This document shows, in pieces, positions 33,965 to 45,105 of a stretch of DNA of 64,000 bases. Every line of letters starts with the position of its first letter. Position 1 is the stretch's first letter. The stretch spans positions 3,342,972 through 3,406,971 of the forward strand of contig NZ_AP023032.1 in NCBI RefSeq assembly GCF_019670105.1. The letters are read 5' to 3'. This stretch comes from Agarivorans albus (lineage in GTDB: Bacteria; Pseudomonadota; Gammaproteobacteria; Enterobacterales; Celerinatantimonadaceae). Below the pieces are notes generated by a model. It saw only the letters and a list, made by a program, of their open reading frames with translations, did no database searches and was not told where the DNA came from. Position numbers and translations under genes: made by a program.

Positions 33965-35428
33965 TTATTTGTTGCTATAAACACCGACATTTTTAAAACC
34001 AGCATCTTGCAAATACAAAGCTTGTAATTTGCTCATGACCCCACGGTCACAATACAGCATGTAATGCTTAGATTGGTCTAAATCGCCAAACTGAGTAGCT
34101 AACTTAAAGAATGGGATATGCTTAACTTCCACTTCTTCTAAACTAAAGGGCTGTTGCTCTTGTTCTTCTATGGAGCGAATATCTAAAACAACCGCTTCTT
34201 TATCTTGTGCTAGCTCTTCTTCGCTAAGCACTTCGGTCACTTGCTCGTCGGCTTCTTTGGTCACATCACGAATATCGGTAATGCGGCACTCTTCTACTAC
34301 CTTATCCAAAATCGCAAAATCGAAGTTTTCTTCTTCGGCCAGTAGCTTAGACTCAACCGCTTTTACCGTTGGCTTGTTAGAAATAACACCACAGTACTCT
34401 GGCATAGTTTCGGCAAAATCGTTGGTGCCAATATGCTTAGCCGTATCAATAATATCTTGTTTATCGGTGGCAATTAGCGGGCGAAGAATCAAGGTTTCTG
34501 ACACTCGGTCAATCATGCTTAAGTTAACCAAGGTTTGGCTAGATACTTGACCTACCGCTTCACCGGTTACCAATGCGGGAATATCTAAATGCTGAGCCAC
34601 CTTAGACGCTGCTCGCACCATCATACGTTTGAGTACTACGCCCATTTGGCCGTTGTCTACTTTTTCAAGTATCTCGTTCACCACTGGATCAAAATCCACC
34701 GCAACAAACTTAACCCGATGCGACGAACCAAAGCGCTTCCAGAGGTGGTGAGCAACCTGCTTAACGCCTAGCTCATGAGCGCGACCACCTAAATTAAAGA
34801 AACAGTAGTGTACTTTTGCGCCACGTTTGATGAGTTGATAACTCGACACGCCCGAGTCAAAACCGCCAGAAATAAGCGACAATACACTTTCTTGTGTTGC
34901 GATTGGGAAACCGCCTAAACCTGGGTGCTTCTCTTGCACCAAATACATCACGTCGTCGGCGATTTCGATTTTCACCGTTACGTCAGGATTTTTTAAACGC
35001 ACCCCATTGCTCTCACAATGTTGGTTTAAACCACCACCAACGTAACGCTCTACTTCAATAGATGAGAAATCGTGTTTGCCACTTCGCTTAACCCGTACAC
35101 AAAAGGTTTTGTCTTTTAAACGATCTTTCCAAGCGTCAAAAGTTAACTCATAAATATTGTGTAAATCGGTGTAGCTATGTTGTTTCACTTCCAAGAAGTG
35201 CACGATACCCGGCGTAGAAGAAAGCGCTTGAATCACCGCTTCGCGGTTATCTTCGCTGTCGTTACGCGAAGTAACAACCATGCGATCCCAATCTAAACGC
35301 ACTCGAATAGTTTCATCGATTGGACTAATTACATTGCGAATATTGCTTTGAAGAATTTTGCTGAAGCGCTTACGAACCGGCTTACTCTTCATGGCAATTT
35401 CTGGAAATAGTTTAACGATGAACTTCAT
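33965..35428 (-). CDS. thiI: tRNA 4-thiouridine synthase / thiamine sulfur transferase ThiI
   Basis: 487 residues, the long form. In order: a NFLD plus THUMP domain (~1-165), the PP-loop ATPase domain with [20 protein letters not shown] (~178-200), and a C-terminal rhodanese domain (~400-487) with the catalytic cysteine in [12 protein letters not shown] (residue ~457), which is present. The enzyme adenylates U8 of tRNA and transfers persulfide sulfur, and provides sulfur for the thiamine thiazole. Thiamine needs link it to dxs and thiL, both in this window. Terminator downstream. Confidence 0.96.
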   Translation of the reverse strand: MKFIVKLFPEIAMKSKPVRKRFSKILQSNIRNVISPIDETIRVRLDWDRMVVTSRNDSEDNREAVIQALSSTPGIVHFLEVKQHSYTDLHNIYELTFDAWKDRLKDKTFCVRVKRSGKHDFSSIEVERYVGGGLNQHCESNGVRLKNPDVTVKIEIADDVMYLVQEKHPGLGGFPIATQESVLSLISGGFDSGVSSYQLIKRGAKVHYCFFNLGGRAHELGVKQVAHHLWKRFGSSHRVKFVAVDFDPVVNEILEKVDNGQMGVVLKRMMVRAASKVAQHLDIPALVTGEAVGQVSSQTLVNLSMIDRVSETLILRPLIATDKQDIIDTAKHIGTNDFAETMPEYCGVISNKPTVKAVESKLLAEEENFDFAILDKVVEECRITDIRDVTKEADEQVTEVLSEEELAQDKEAVVLDIRSIEEQEQQPFSLEEVEVKHIPFFKLATQFGDLDQSKHYMLYCDRGVMSKLQALYLQDAGFKNVGVYSNK

Positions 35429-35552
35429 AACTCAAGGGCCTTGATAAATTTGGGCGCGAATTATACCGCGAGTTAAGGCAGCGAGCCAATATTGTTTAGT
35501 TTAGCTCGCCTTGGTAGGAATTTGGGGGAAAGTATAAATTGAGAAAGTACAA

Positions 35553-35579
35553 AACTCGCTTAGCTCAGCTAAGCGAGTT
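35553..35579 (-). terminator. pomAB terminator
   Basis: AACTCGCTTAGCT and AGCTAAGCGAGTT form a long perfect stem, followed on the minus strand by TTTTGTACTTTCTC. It lies 8 bases past the pomB stop. Confidence 0.85.
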
Positions 35580-35586
35580 GGCTGGT

Positions 35587-36504
35587 TTACTCTTCTCCAG
35601 AAACGGCTATCTCACCAGATTGAGAGGCCTTACCTTGCATAATACCGATTTCTACGCGGCGGTTACGGCGGCGGTTCTCGATAGTATTATTTTTCATTAA
35701 GGGTTGAGTATCCGCTAATCCGCTCACGATTAAGCGCTCTTCGGCAAAGCCACGCACTTTAATGAGTTCATGGGCCACCGACACAGCACGCTGACTAGAT
35801 AAATCCCAGTTAGAGCGGTACAACTCTGACTCTGCTTGCTGATTATCGGTATGGCCAGACACGGTGACAATACCAGGAATGTCTTTAATCACCTCACCCA
35901 CACGGCGAATAACCGGGCGAAACTTAGGTTGTAAAAAGGCAGACCCTGAAGGGAAAGCGCCCTTCTCTCGCACGCGAATAATAATTTGCTGACCAAGCGA
36001 CTCCACCTCAATGGCGCCATCTTCAATTTGGTCTCGCAACTGCTGGGCGATTCGCTTGGCCGTTTCATTTTGTTGGGCTTGGGTTTCGGACTGGCTTTGT
36101 GAGGACTGAGCTTGAGTAGCTGAGGCTCGGCCACCCGTTTGCTGGCCAGCGGCTTTTTGCTGACCACCAGCATCAGCTTCTTCACCATCATGAAACTCAA
36201 GCTTGGCCTGAGTCATATCAATGGTTTGCTGCATGATGGTTTCGATAGGTGTTGGCTCAGGGCGGCCCGGCCTAAACTCTTGCGCAATTACCGAGGTTCC
36301 TTTTGGAATGTCTTTTACTTCCAGTAGATTTTGCACACCAAAAGCATACTTCATTGAACCGGCAATTTGCTTAAACTTTAGTACGTCCATTTCCGAGAAG
36401 GCCAACAGCAATACAAAGAAGCACATCAACAGAGACATGAGATCGGCGAAGGTGCCCATCCATGCGGGCAGTCCTTCGGGGGGGCACTTGCAAGGTTCTT
36501 CCAT
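35587..36504 (-). CDS. pomB: Sodium-type flagellar stator protein PomB
   Basis: 305 residues. A single membrane helix at ~18-40 (GTFADLMSLLMCFFVLLLAFSEMD) carries the conserved ion-carrying Asp in FADLMSLL. The N-terminus CKCPPEGLPAW and the plug region follow. The C-terminal OmpA domain (~180-290) contains ITVSGHTDNQQAESELYRSNWDLSSQRAVSVAHEL, the peptidoglycan-binding core. It forms the A5B2 stator with PomA and drives flagellar rotation. The gap to pomA is only 10 bases, so they are one operon. Confidence 0.95.
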   Translation of the reverse strand: MEEPCKCPPEGLPAWMGTFADLMSLLMCFFVLLLAFSEMDVLKFKQIAGSMKYAFGVQNLLEVKDIPKGTSVIAQEFRPGRPEPTPIETIMQQTIDMTQAKLEFHDGEEADAGGQQKAAGQQTGGRASATQAQSSQSQSETQAQQNETAKRIAQQLRDQIEDGAIEVESLGQQIIIRVREKGAFPSGSAFLQPKFRPVIRRVGEVIKDIPGIVTVSGHTDNQQAESELYRSNWDLSSQRAVSVAHELIKVRGFAEERLIVSGLADTQPLMKNNTIENRRRNRRVEIGIMQGKASQSGEIAVSGEE

Positions 36505-36514
36505 ACTGCGCTAC

Positions 36515-37279
36515 CTACTCGTCTGTTGTGCCTAGTGAGCGCTTGCCTTCTGGCAAGTAGTTTTTCAAAACACCCTCAATCACTCGCGGGTTCTGGCCAT
36601 CTTGAATACCCAGTACAGCATCCAAAATCAAACTACGGTTAAGCTTTTCTTCACCCGCACGCAATAGCAGTTTTTCGCTAATAGGAATGGCCACCATGTT
36701 GGCAAGAATGGCTCCATACAAAGTCGTTAACAAGGCTACCGCCATAGCAGGGCCAATGGATTTAGGGTCATCCATGTTAGATAACATGGCTACCAGGCCA
36801 ATCAGCGTACCAATCATTCCCATGGCTGGTGCTACATCACCTAAGGCTTTAAAAATACCGGCTCCAAATTCATGGCGCTCGGAGGTAAGCAAGATATCCT
36901 TTTCCATGGTGGCGCGCACGACGTCGGCATCATGGCCATCCACCAGCATATCGATCCCTTTTTGCATAAAGGGGTTGGTGATCTCGGCTTCTTCTAGCGC
37001 CAAAAAGCCGCCTTTACGGGCTGCGTCGGCCATTTCTACAGAGCGCTCGATAAGATCGTCGGGCTTGTCGGCTTTAAACATAAAAGCCTTAGCCGCAATT
37101 TTCACCGCTCCCAAAAACTGACCTAGGTTGTATTTCATCAATACAACAAACAAGGAGCCACAAAAAACAATTAGTACCGAGGGAATGTCGATAAAAATCT
37201 CAATTCCGCCACCCATCACCATCGCCATAACAACAAAGGCGAAGGCGCCGATAATCCCAATCAGCGTTGCTAAATCCAC
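36515..37279 (-). CDS. pomA: Sodium-type flagellar stator protein PomA
   Basis: 254 residues with four membrane helices: ~4-22 and 28-48, and the later pair around 150-170 and 178-200 (MGMIGTLIGLVAML, VALLTTLYGAILANMVAIP). The cytosolic loop between holds charged residues (SERHEFGAGIFKALGDVAPAMGM) that contact the rotor FliG. Sequence and length fit PomA (MotA family, sodium type), as expected for a marine swimmer. A sigma-28-like promoter lies about 130 bases upstream. Confidence 0.95.
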   Translation of the reverse strand: MDLATLIGIIGAFAFVVMAMVMGGGIEIFIDIPSVLIVFCGSLFVVLMKYNLGQFLGAVKIAAKAFMFKADKPDDLIERSVEMADAARKGGFLALEEAEITNPFMQKGIDMLVDGHDADVVRATMEKDILLTSERHEFGAGIFKALGDVAPAMGMIGTLIGLVAMLSNMDDPKSIGPAMAVALLTTLYGAILANMVAIPISEKLLLRAGEEKLNRSLILDAVLGIQDGQNPRVIEGVLKNYLPEGKRSLGTTDE

Positions 37280-37406
37280 TGCTTTTTCCTTTTAACCTGT
37301 AGCCTAGAGATTCTAATTAAACTAATACTAGTCTACTCGCAAAACAGAATCGAAGGTAATTTTGTGTTCTCATTTCAATATCTTGACCTACCAAGCTCTT
37401 CTATAT

Positions 37407-37432
37407 TTATCGGCCAATATTAAAATACTTGA
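37407..37432 (-). promoter_or_regulatory. Sigma-28 (FliA)-like promoter for pomAB
   Basis: On the minus strand a perfect -10 element GCCGATAA lies 10 bases after TCAAGTAT, a one-mismatch version of the TAAAG core of the -35 with spacing one base shorter than the usual 11. The position fits motor-gene control by the flagellar sigma factor. Inferred. Confidence 0.55.
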
Positions 37433-37502
37433 GTCGCAAGTTTGACCTACCCATACGGCTAAGGTAACTTTGCGCCAGAATACGCTTGATAGAGGCTCTA
37501 GC

Positions 37503-37748
37503 ATGGTTGCAAAAAAACCAGAAAAGATGAAGTTTGAAGAAACCTTAAATGAACTTGAAGACATTGTTCAACAGCTTGAACAAGGTGAGCTAAGCCTCGA
37601 AGATTCTCTTAAGCAATTTGAACGCGGCATCAGTTTAGCCAATGCTGGCCAAGCTAAGTTGCAGCAGGCTCAACAGCAAGTTGAGATACTTCGCCAAGGG
37701 CCAAATGGCGATTCACTAGAACCTTTAGTGCAGGAGCCTTCTGAGTGA
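37503..37748 (+). CDS. xseB: Exonuclease VII small subunit
   Basis: 81 residues from ATG 37503 (upstream in-frame starts lack support). Mostly helical: [55 protein letters not shown], the family signature. It partners XseA to degrade single-stranded DNA. Overlaps ispA by 4 bases (GTGA), so the three genes xseB-ispA-dxs are co-translated. Confidence 0.95.
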   Translation: MVAKKPEKMKFEETLNELEDIVQQLEQGELSLEDSLKQFERGISLANAGQAKLQQAQQQVEILRQGPNGDSLEPLVQEPSE

Positions 37749-38632
37749 ATTCTAGTTTAGCTAGCACCATTGCTGACTACCAATCCCAAATAAACACCCA
37801 TTTAGACAGTGTTTTAGCCAATCAAGTTGTTAATGACCCAAAGCTACTGGCAGCCATGCGTCACGGCCTATTGCTAGGCGGTAAGCGAGTTCGCCCTCTG
37901 TTAGTTTATTTAGTTGGGCAATTAAACAATGCGCCCAAAGATATACTTAATGCTGCGGCAGCGGCTGTAGAGTGCATTCACGCCTATTCGCTAATTCATG
38001 ATGATTTACCAGCCATGGATGATGATGAACTGCGCCGTGGCCAGCCTACTTGCCATATTGCTTATGACGAAGCAACTGCCATTCTAGCGGGTGACGCCTT
38101 ACAAAGCCTCGCCTTTAGCTTAATTGCTGAAGCACCGGCCAGCGATGCCCAAAAAGTGGCAATGCTTAAAATATTAAGCCAAGCGGCTGGTTATAACGGT
38201 ATGTGCGGTGGTCAGGCATTAGATATTGCGGCAACCAACCAACAGGTTAGCCTAGAGCAGCTAGAAAGAGTGCACCAACACAAAACCGGTGCCATTATCA
38301 AAGCAGCGGTAATGTTAGGTGCAGTTTGTGGCAAGATTGAACAAGCAAATGAGCAGCAGGCTTTAGCTCGTTATGCAGATGCGTTAGGCTTAGCCTTTCA
38401 AGTTCGTGATGACATTTTAGATATAATTAGTGATACCGACACTTTAGGTAAACCACAGGGCTCAGATCAGGCCCTAAATAAGAGCACTTACCCAAGTTTA
38501 CTGGGCCTTGAAGGCGCCGTAGAAAAAGCTGAAAACCTAGGTAAAGAAGCGCTTCAAGCCTTAGAGAGTTTGCCTTACAATAGTGAGTTGCTAGCCTTAT
38601 TAGCTGATTATGTCGTACATCGAAACAACTAG
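37745..38632 (+). CDS. ispA: Farnesyl diphosphate synthase (geranyltranstransferase)
   Basis: 295 residues from a GTG that overlaps the xseB stop. The two Asp-rich motifs are visible: [14 protein letters not shown] (~83-97) and DDILDIISD (~222-230). [16 protein letters not shown] near 40 fits the substrate loop. It condenses DMAPP/IPP to FPP for ubiquinone and undecaprenyl phosphate. The size is normal for IspA. Confidence 0.96.
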   Translation: MNSSLASTIADYQSQINTHLDSVLANQVVNDPKLLAAMRHGLLLGGKRVRPLLVYLVGQLNNAPKDILNAAAAAVECIHAYSLIHDDLPAMDDDELRRGQPTCHIAYDEATAILAGDALQSLAFSLIAEAPASDAQKVAMLKILSQAAGYNGMCGGQALDIAATNQQVSLEQLERVHQHKTGAIIKAAVMLGAVCGKIEQANEQQALARYADALGLAFQVRDDILDIISDTDTLGKPQGSDQALNKSTYPSLLGLEGAVEKAENLGKEALQALESLPYNSELLALLADYVVHRNN

Positions 38633-38666
38633 TCGTCAACAATAAGAATAATGATAAGCATTTTAT

Positions 38667-40535
38667 ATGACACTGAATATTAAAGATTACCCTACACTTG
38701 CTCTGGCTGACTTGCCTCCGCAACTTCGCCAGCTTGAGCAACAGCAGCTACCTGAACTGTGTGATGAACTTCGCCAATACCTTCTTAACAGTGTCAGCCA
38801 ATCGAGTGGCCATTTAGCATCAGGTTTAGGTGCTGTTGAGCTAACGGTAGCCTTGCATTACGTGTATAACACCCCGTTCGATAAACTGGTTTGGGACGTA
38901 GGCCACCAAGCTTATCCGCACAAAATTTTAACTGGTCGCCGTGAAAAAATGTCGACCATTCGCCAATTTAAAGGCTTGCACCCTTTCCCATGGCGCGGCG
39001 AAAGTGAATACGATGTACTCAGCGTAGGCCATTCAAGCACTTCTATTGGTGCCGCCTTAGGTATGGCTATTGCGGCTGAAAAAGAACAGCAAGGCCGTAA
39101 AGTGGTTGCTGTAATTGGCGATGGCGCAATGACCGCAGGCATGGCTTTTGAAGCACTAAACCATGCTGGTGCTATTCATAACGACATGTTAGTGATTCTT
39201 AATGACAACGAGATGTCGATTTCTGAGAACGTTGGCGCACTGAATAATTCTTTAGCCAATATTCTTTCTGGCTCTTTGTACTCATCGCTACGTGAAGGCG
39301 GCAAAAAAGTACTAAGTGGCATGCCACCGATTAAAGAGCTCGCTCGCAGAGCGGAAGAACACCTTAAAGGCATGGTAGTGCCGGGTACTTTGTTTGAAGA
39401 ATTTGGTTTTAATTACATTGGTCCAATTGATGGCCATGATGTGAAAGGCTTGGTGCGCACCTTAAGCAATATGCGCGACTTAAAAGGCCCGCAAATTCTG
39501 CATGTAATGACCAAAAAAGGTAAAGGTTACCTACCCGCAGAGCAAGATCCGATTGGCTATCACGGGGTGCCTAAATTTGACCCTAGCCAAGACAACTTGC
39601 CTAAAAGCAAAGGCGCAGCCCCTACATTTTCTAAAGTTTTTGGTGACTGGTTATGCGACATGGCAGCCAAAGATAAAAAGCTGATGGGAATTACGCCCGC
39701 CATGCGCGAAGGCTCAGGCATGGTGCGTTTTTCTAAAGAGTTTCCAGAACAATACTTTGATGTGGCCATTGCCGAGCAGCATGCTGTAACCTTTGCTGCA
39801 GGCTTAGCAATTGCCGGTTACCAACCGGTTGTTGCGATTTACAGTACCTTTTTACAACGCGCCTATGATCAATTAATTCACGATGTAGCAATTCAAAATT
39901 TACCCGTTTTGTTTGCCATTGACCGTGCTGGCATTGTTGGAGCCGATGGCCCAACTCACCAAGGTGCTTTTGATTTAAGCTACCTACGCACCGTGCCTAA
40001 CTTAGTGATTATGGCACCAGCTAACGAAGACGAATGTAGGCAGATGCTCTACACCGGCCACTTGCACCAAGGCCCAGCAGCGGTGCGCTACCCGCGTGGT
40101 GGTGCCGATAATACACCGGTAAATAGCGAAATGACCGCTATGGAAATTGGTAAAGCTCGGGTCATTAGAGAAGGCAAGAAAATCGCCATTCTTAACTTTG
40201 GTAGTTTACTGTGCAAAGCCGCGCCAGTGGCGGAGCAACTAGATGCAACCTTGGTTGATATGCGCTTTGTTAAGCCCTTAGACGAAGCGTGCATTAAAGC
40301 CTTGGTTGCCGAGCATGATGTGCTAGTGACAGTGGAAGAAAATGCAATACAAGGCGGCGCAGGCTCTGCAGTAAACGAATTCTTATTTGCTCAGCAGCTT
40401 AACCAAGTAAAAGTACTAAACATTGGCTTACCCGATAATTTTGTTGAGCAAGGTAGCCAAGAACAAATTTATGACTTACTCGGTTTAGATAGCAAAGGCA
40501 TCCAACAAAAAATTGAACGTTTCTGCCAAGCTTAA
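38667..40535 (+). CDS. dxs: 1-deoxy-D-xylulose-5-phosphate synthase
   Basis: 622 residues, full length. The thiamine diphosphate motif is [18 protein letters not shown] (~151-168) with [12 protein letters not shown]; the catalytic Glu lies in [16 protein letters not shown] (~370), and [18 protein letters not shown] follows. First step of the MEP pathway and supplier of DXP for thiamine and pyridoxal. It follows ispA by 34 bases in one operon. It converges on the SapA-like gene with only four bases between. Confidence 0.97.
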   Translation: MTLNIKDYPTLALADLPPQLRQLEQQQLPELCDELRQYLLNSVSQSSGHLASGLGAVELTVALHYVYNTPFDKLVWDVGHQAYPHKILTGRREKMSTIRQFKGLHPFPWRGESEYDVLSVGHSSTSIGAALGMAIAAEKEQQGRKVVAVIGDGAMTAGMAFEALNHAGAIHNDMLVILNDNEMSISENVGALNNSLANILSGSLYSSLREGGKKVLSGMPPIKELARRAEEHLKGMVVPGTLFEEFGFNYIGPIDGHDVKGLVRTLSNMRDLKGPQILHVMTKKGKGYLPAEQDPIGYHGVPKFDPSQDNLPKSKGAAPTFSKVFGDWLCDMAAKDKKLMGITPAMREGSGMVRFSKEFPEQYFDVAIAEQHAVTFAAGLAIAGYQPVVAIYSTFLQRAYDQLIHDVAIQNLPVLFAIDRAGIVGADGPTHQGAFDLSYLRTVPNLVIMAPANEDECRQMLYTGHLHQGPAAVRYPRGGADNTPVNSEMTAMEIGKARVIREGKKIAILNFGSLLCKAAPVAEQLDATLVDMRFVKPLDEACIKALVAEHDVLVTVEENAIQGGAGSAVNEFLFAQQLNQVKVLNIGLPDNFVEQGSQEQIYDLLGLDSKGIQQKIERFCQA

Positions 40536-40539
40536 GCGA

Positions 40540-42069
40540 CTAATCGAGCACCTGTAGCTGCTCGAACAATGGGAATGGACTAGCCCGATTCATATTCTTT
40601 ATATCAATCCGCTGGTTCAAGGCCCAAATTTTTCGCTGCCAGTATAAGGGAACAAATACTGCTTCCTGATAGATTTGCTGCTCTAAGTACTGAATAATTT
40701 TAGCGCGTTTCTCCTCATCTAACTCTTGCTCACCGGCCAGAATAAGTTGGCTAATTTTATCGTTTTGATAGGCTTTACAAGGTCCACCCTCATCGGTAAT
40801 CGGTTCTCCCTCACTGAGAAACATCGCCCGCGCAATCGACAACACATTGCCCGCATCTCCCTGCCTACGTGTTAACACTAAGTCACTTGAACAACTATCC
40901 ACAGCCAACTGGTAGTCTTGATCACTTAACCATTGGGGCTGCAAAGAAATATTCACCCGATCCAACATCGACACCAACTGTGAAACCACTTTAGATTGGT
41001 CACCAAATAATGACTCAGGTACAGCCATGGTTAGTTTAAAGCCTTTTTCGTAACCCGCTTGCTGTAACAATTGATGTGCCAATAACAAGTTATAACGCGG
41101 CAACAGCTCGGCATTGTAACCGGCTTGCCCTGGTATGCTTAGCTGAGTAGAAGCCAAAGCATAAGGCCCTAGCACCTCGGCTAAACGAATATTATCTATG
41201 GCTAAGTTTAGCGCTTGGCGGACTCTACGATTGTCTAAGGCTGGGTTACGCTGGTTTAATTCAATAGCTAACCACTTTAACCCTTCAGTTTGAATCACCG
41301 ACAATTGCTTATCTTTATTGAGCAACTCTACGTAGTTCTCTGGCACGTGATCTACGATATCAACATCGCGAGAAAACAAGCTAGCCATGCGCATTTCAGC
41401 TTGTTTAATCGGCACCACTTTAATCCGCTGTACATTGCTACGATTAGTACGCCAGTAGCTTGAATGAATTTCAAACTCAGTAACAATACCCGGTACATAA
41501 CGGCTTACTTTAAAAGGGCCAGTACCCGATACAGCAAAGGATGAGCTCGTGTTTTCTTCAGCGGTGTAAAACTGCTTATCTGCCGGAAAAATAAAACTCA
41601 AACGTTGAATCAACTCAGAAAAAGGCCGATAAGTACGAACTTCAAATTGCAGGGTATTAAGCGCCTTTAAGCTCTTAATAGGTGCAAACAAAGCATGTAA
41701 ATGAGCTTGCTGAGAAATTTGTTGGAAGGTCCACTCTACGTCTTCGGCCGTCAGTGGATTACCAGAGTGAAACACTACGCCACTGCGTAATTCAAACTGA
41801 ATCTGTGTGGGAGAAATAATTTTCCACTTGGTGATTAAACGTGGCGCAATACGCCCTTGTTGATCGAGCAAAAATAAGGGGTCGAACAACAAGTGATTAA
41901 TAAAGTTACTATTGGCATCCAGTTCATCAACAAGTTGCTGTGGCTCGGCGTGAAAAGCGGTTCCCCAAACCAGAGTATTGGCCTTAGCTTGTTGCCAAGC
42001 GCCAAGGCTTACAAGCAACAACAAAGTAATAGGCAGGGATTTGATTTTCAACTTTGCTAACAACGCCAA
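40540..42069 (-). CDS. SapA-like peptide/oligopeptide-binding periplasmic protein
   Basis: The open frame begins at GTG 42201, but the first part overlaps dppF and a strong terminator, so the likely start is TTG 42069 (AAGG 9 bases upstream), giving 509 residues with a signal peptide (LPITLLLLVSLGAWQQAKA). The family-5 solute-binding core (~25-480) has TAEDVEWTFQQISQQAH, GTGPFKVSRYVPG, RRVRQALNLAIDNIRLAEVLG and ARAMFLSEGEPITDEGG. It may supply peptides to the neighbouring Dpp permease, or act as SapA. The start choice is uncertain. Confidence 0.75.
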   Translation of the reverse strand: MALLAKLKIKSLPITLLLLVSLGAWQQAKANTLVWGTAFHAEPQQLVDELDANSNFINHLLFDPLFLLDQQGRIAPRLITKWKIISPTQIQFELRSGVVFHSGNPLTAEDVEWTFQQISQQAHLHALFAPIKSLKALNTLQFEVRTYRPFSELIQRLSFIFPADKQFYTAEENTSSSFAVSGTGPFKVSRYVPGIVTEFEIHSSYWRTNRSNVQRIKVVPIKQAEMRMASLFSRDVDIVDHVPENYVELLNKDKQLSVIQTEGLKWLAIELNQRNPALDNRRVRQALNLAIDNIRLAEVLGPYALASTQLSIPGQAGYNAELLPRYNLLLAHQLLQQAGYEKGFKLTMAVPESLFGDQSKVVSQLVSMLDRVNISLQPQWLSDQDYQLAVDSCSSDLVLTRRQGDAGNVLSIARAMFLSEGEPITDEGGPCKAYQNDKISQLILAGEQELDEEKRAKIIQYLEQQIYQEAVFVPLYWQRKIWALNQRIDIKNMNRASPFPLFEQLQVLD

Positions 42070-42122
42070 CGTCTTGAACCTTAAAACGATTAATGCTGCT
42101 AACTTACACGTGATGACGCAAT

Positions 42123-42149
42123 AAAAAAAGCGGGACAAGCCCGCTTTTT
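42123..42149 (-). terminator. dpp operon terminator
   Basis: AAAAGCGGG, loop, CCCGCTTTTT and T-run on the minus strand, 20-45 bases after the dppF stop. It separates the operon from the SapA-like gene. Confidence 0.9.
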
Positions 42150-42167
42150 GATTGGATAGCGTGCAAG

Positions 42168-43202
42168 TTAAGCGATTCGTCCTTCTTCTCGAGCAAAACA
42201 CGCAACTTGCGCATTAGCTTCGCTTACCAAACTTGGCTGTTCTTTATTGCATCGCTCATTGGCATAACGACAACGTGCGTGGAAAGCACAACCTTTAGGT
42301 GGGTTAAGTGGCGAAGGCAGTTCACCTTCTAACTTAATTTTCTCGCGGCGATGGCTAGGGTCTAAGCGCGGCGTACTTGATAACAGCGCTTGAGTATAAG
42401 GATGCTTAGGATTAGCAAACAGCTCCTCACAAGAAGCATATTCTACCGCCTTGCCTAAATACATCACCATCACTTCATCTGCAATGTGCTCTACAACCGA
42501 TAAATCATGCGAAATGAAGATATAACTTAAGCCCATCTCATCTTGCAGATCCATCATCAGGTTTAACACCTGCGCCTGCACAGATACGTCTAGCGCCGAT
42601 ACGGGCTCATCGGCTACCACAACCTTAGGGTCAAGCATTAAACCGCGTGCAATAGCGATACGTTGACGCTGACCACCAGAGAACATATGTGGGTAACGAT
42701 CGTAATGCTCAGGGCGCAAGCCCACTTTGGCTAACATAGCTAAGGCTTTTTGCTTTCGCTCGGCTTTGCTCATATCGCTGTTAATCACCAAAGGTTCTTC
42801 GAGAATGGTCCCTACTTTTTTACGCGGATTCAGCGAGCCATAGGGGTTTTGGAAGATGATTTGGATTTTCTGACGCAAGGCTTTGGCGGCATCTTTACCC
42901 AAGCTAAGAATATCTTTGCCATCAAAGCAAAGCTCACCAGCAGTGGGCGTTTCGATCATGGTTAGTACCCGAGCTAAGGTCGACTTACCGCAACCAGACT
43001 CACCAACCACTGCCAACGTTTTACCCTTCTCTAACTTAAAGCTCACACCATCTAAGGCTTTAACAGTGGCGTCTGGTTTAAACATTCCAGCTTTTACGTG
43101 GTAATGCTTCTTAACCCCGTTTACCTCCAATACCGATTCTTGGGTAGTTTCTTCTACTGGAGCAGCATCTAAAGCCGCTGCTTTCATAATGCTATCACTC
43201 AT
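42168..43202 (-). CDS. dppF: Peptide ABC transporter ATPase DppF
   Basis: 344 residues. Walker A is [11 protein letters not shown], the signature is [14 protein letters not shown], Walker [13 protein letters not shown], and the C-terminal oligopeptide/dipeptide domain ([20 protein letters not shown]) has the four cysteines that may hold an Fe-S cluster. It pairs with DppD, and its start overlaps the dppD stop by 4 bases. An N-terminal extension of about 25 residues ([10 protein letters not shown]) precedes the domain. Confidence 0.92.
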   Translation of the reverse strand: MSDSIMKAAALDAAPVEETTQESVLEVNGVKKHYHVKAGMFKPDATVKALDGVSFKLEKGKTLAVVGESGCGKSTLARVLTMIETPTAGELCFDGKDILSLGKDAAKALRQKIQIIFQNPYGSLNPRKKVGTILEEPLVINSDMSKAERKQKALAMLAKVGLRPEHYDRYPHMFSGGQRQRIAIARGLMLDPKVVVADEPVSALDVSVQAQVLNLMMDLQDEMGLSYIFISHDLSVVEHIADEVMVMYLGKAVEYASCEELFANPKHPYTQALLSSTPRLDPSHRREKIKLEGELPSPLNPPKGCAFHARCRYANERCNKEQPSLVSEANAQVACFAREEGRIA

Positions 43203-44179
43203 GCGCTTGGTCTCCCGCTTTCATCCAGTGGTGTAAAGCATCGCACTTGACGCATTCCTTCTCCCTGCATTGCAGGCTGTTCGTTTTGACAACGCTCGGT
43301 GGCATAAGGGCAACGCGGGTTTAACAAGCAACCAATTGGTCGGTCAAACGCACCAGGCACGACACCAGGTAGTGCGTCTAAACGCTCTTTACCTGCCGAT
43401 GATTCAGGCAGTGAACGGAGCAAGGCTTGGGTATAAGGATGTTTCGGCGTTGAGAAAATCTCTTCGGCTGGGCCGGTTTCCACCACTTGTCCAGCGTACA
43501 TCACAATCACTCGGTGAGCAGACTCAGCCACTAATGCTAAATCGTGAGTAATCAGCACCAAGCCCATGTTTTTCTGCTTTTGTAGATCCAACAACAAATC
43601 GACGATTTGCGCTTGAATGGTTACATCCAACGCGGTGGTTGGTTCATCGGCAATCAACAGTTTTGGATCGCAGGCTATCGCCATGGCGATCATCACCCGC
43701 TGACTCATACCGCCCGATAACTGATGCGGATAGGTTTTTAAGCGCGATTCGGGATCAGGAATACCCACTTGCTCAAGTAATTCGATTACCCGTTTACGAC
43801 GCCACTTTTTGTCACCGCTTTGATGAATTTTAAGGGCTTCACTAATTTGGTATTCAACGGTATAACACGGGTTTAAGCTTGACATTGGCTCTTGGAAAAT
43901 CATCGCGATTTCAGCACCGGTAATCGCGCGACGTTTATCCTCTGGCATGGCCAATAAGTCTTGCCCTTCAAAATTAAGGGTGTCGGCAGTCACTTTTCCC
44001 GGGTAGTCAATCAACCCCATAATGGACAAAGAACTGACACTTTTACCCGAGCCAGATTCGCCAACAATACCTACAATTTCACCCTTTTCTACGCTGTAAC
44101 CTACTTGGTCCACCGCACGAAATGGATTATCTCCATCACCAAACTCAACAGTAAGGTTATTCACTTCTAATAAAGACAC
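43199..44179 (-). CDS. dppD: Peptide ABC transporter ATPase DppD
   Basis: 326 residues, similar to E. coli DppD. Walker [13 protein letters not shown], signature [15 protein letters not shown], Walker [13 protein letters not shown], and the C-terminal Cys-rich [17 protein letters not shown] motif. The ATG comes 11 bases after dppC. Confidence 0.93.
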   Translation of the reverse strand: MSLLEVNNLTVEFGDGDNPFRAVDQVGYSVEKGEIVGIVGESGSGKSVSSLSIMGLIDYPGKVTADTLNFEGQDLLAMPEDKRRAITGAEIAMIFQEPMSSLNPCYTVEYQISEALKIHQSGDKKWRRKRVIELLEQVGIPDPESRLKTYPHQLSGGMSQRVMIAMAIACDPKLLIADEPTTALDVTIQAQIVDLLLDLQKQKNMGLVLITHDLALVAESAHRVIVMYAGQVVETGPAEEIFSTPKHPYTQALLRSLPESSAGKERLDALPGVVPGAFDRPIGCLLNPRCPYATERCQNEQPAMQGEGMRQVRCFTPLDESGRPSA

Positions 44180-44189
44180 AAGGCTTCTC

Positions 44190-45092
44190 CTACTGCTTCA
44201 ACTTGGGATCAAGGGCATCACGTAAACCGTCGCCCATTAAGTTAAAGGCTAATACCGTTAACAGAATCACTAAGCCAGGGAAGGTAACTACCCACCAAGC
44301 ACGTTGCACAAACTGCAAGGCATCGGCCAACATGCTTCCCCACTCTGGCGTTGGCGGTTGAGCACCTAAACCTAGGAAGCCCAGTGCAGCCATATCCAAA
44401 ATAGCGTTAGAGAAGCCCAAGGTAGCCTGCACGATAAGTGGTGCAGTACAGTTAGGTAGAATTGTAATAAACATTAAACGCAGTGAGCCAGCACCGGCCA
44501 CCCGCGAAGAGATCACGTAATCTTTGTTTAACTCGGCGATGGTTGAGGCTCGAGTTAAACGCACATAGTGCGGCATAGATACAATGGCAATTGCCATAGC
44601 TGCGTTGAAAATACTTGGACCTAAGATAGCCACAATTGCAATTGCCAGTAGTAAGCTAGGCATGGCCAACATAATGTCTACCGCGCGCATGATGATGGTT
44701 TCAACATAGCCGCGGAAGAATCCAGCAATTAGCCCCAGAATAACGCCAATACCTAAGGACAGCGTTACCACTAAGCAACCAATAAACAATGATAGTTGCG
44801 CACCATGAATTAGACGCGACAAGATATCGCGACCAACATCGTCGGTTCCGAGGATATGAGCGGTGGTCCCCCCCTCTACCCAAAACGGTGGTAGCAGCAA
44901 GGCATCACGATATTGTTCAATGGGAGAGTGCGGCGCAATCACATTTGCCAGCAAAGCCACCACAATCATTGTTGCGATAAATACCAAGCCAATGACTGCT
45001 CCGGTATTTTGACTAAAGTAGCCCCAAAATTCTTGTAACGGCGTTTGTACTTGTGGTCCAGTGGTGGCTGGAGTCGTTGTTTGTTCAGACAT
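44190..45092 (-). CDS. dppC: Peptide ABC transporter permease DppC
   Basis: 300 residues. A first membrane helix at ~32-52 and four or five more in the BPD_transp_1 domain (~100-295). The EAA loop is in [35 protein letters not shown]. Periplasmic loop with [21 protein letters not shown] is the family signature. Forms the channel with DppB. Confidence 0.93.
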   Translation of the reverse strand: MSEQTTTPATTGPQVQTPLQEFWGYFSQNTGAVIGLVFIATMIVVALLANVIAPHSPIEQYRDALLLPPFWVEGGTTAHILGTDDVGRDILSRLIHGAQLSLFIGCLVVTLSLGIGVILGLIAGFFRGYVETIIMRAVDIMLAMPSLLLAIAIVAILGPSIFNAAMAIAIVSMPHYVRLTRASTIAELNKDYVISSRVAGAGSLRLMFITILPNCTAPLIVQATLGFSNAILDMAALGFLGLGAQPPTPEWGSMLADALQFVQRAWWVVTFPGLVILLTVLAFNLMGDGLRDALDPKLKQ

Positions 45093-45105
45093 AATACACT
45101 CCTCC

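Noticed and set aside
40544-40566. TCGAGCA...TGCTCGA hairpin near the dxs end
   Set aside because: It lies in the coding part of the convergent SapA-like gene and has no T-run, so it is not called a terminator.
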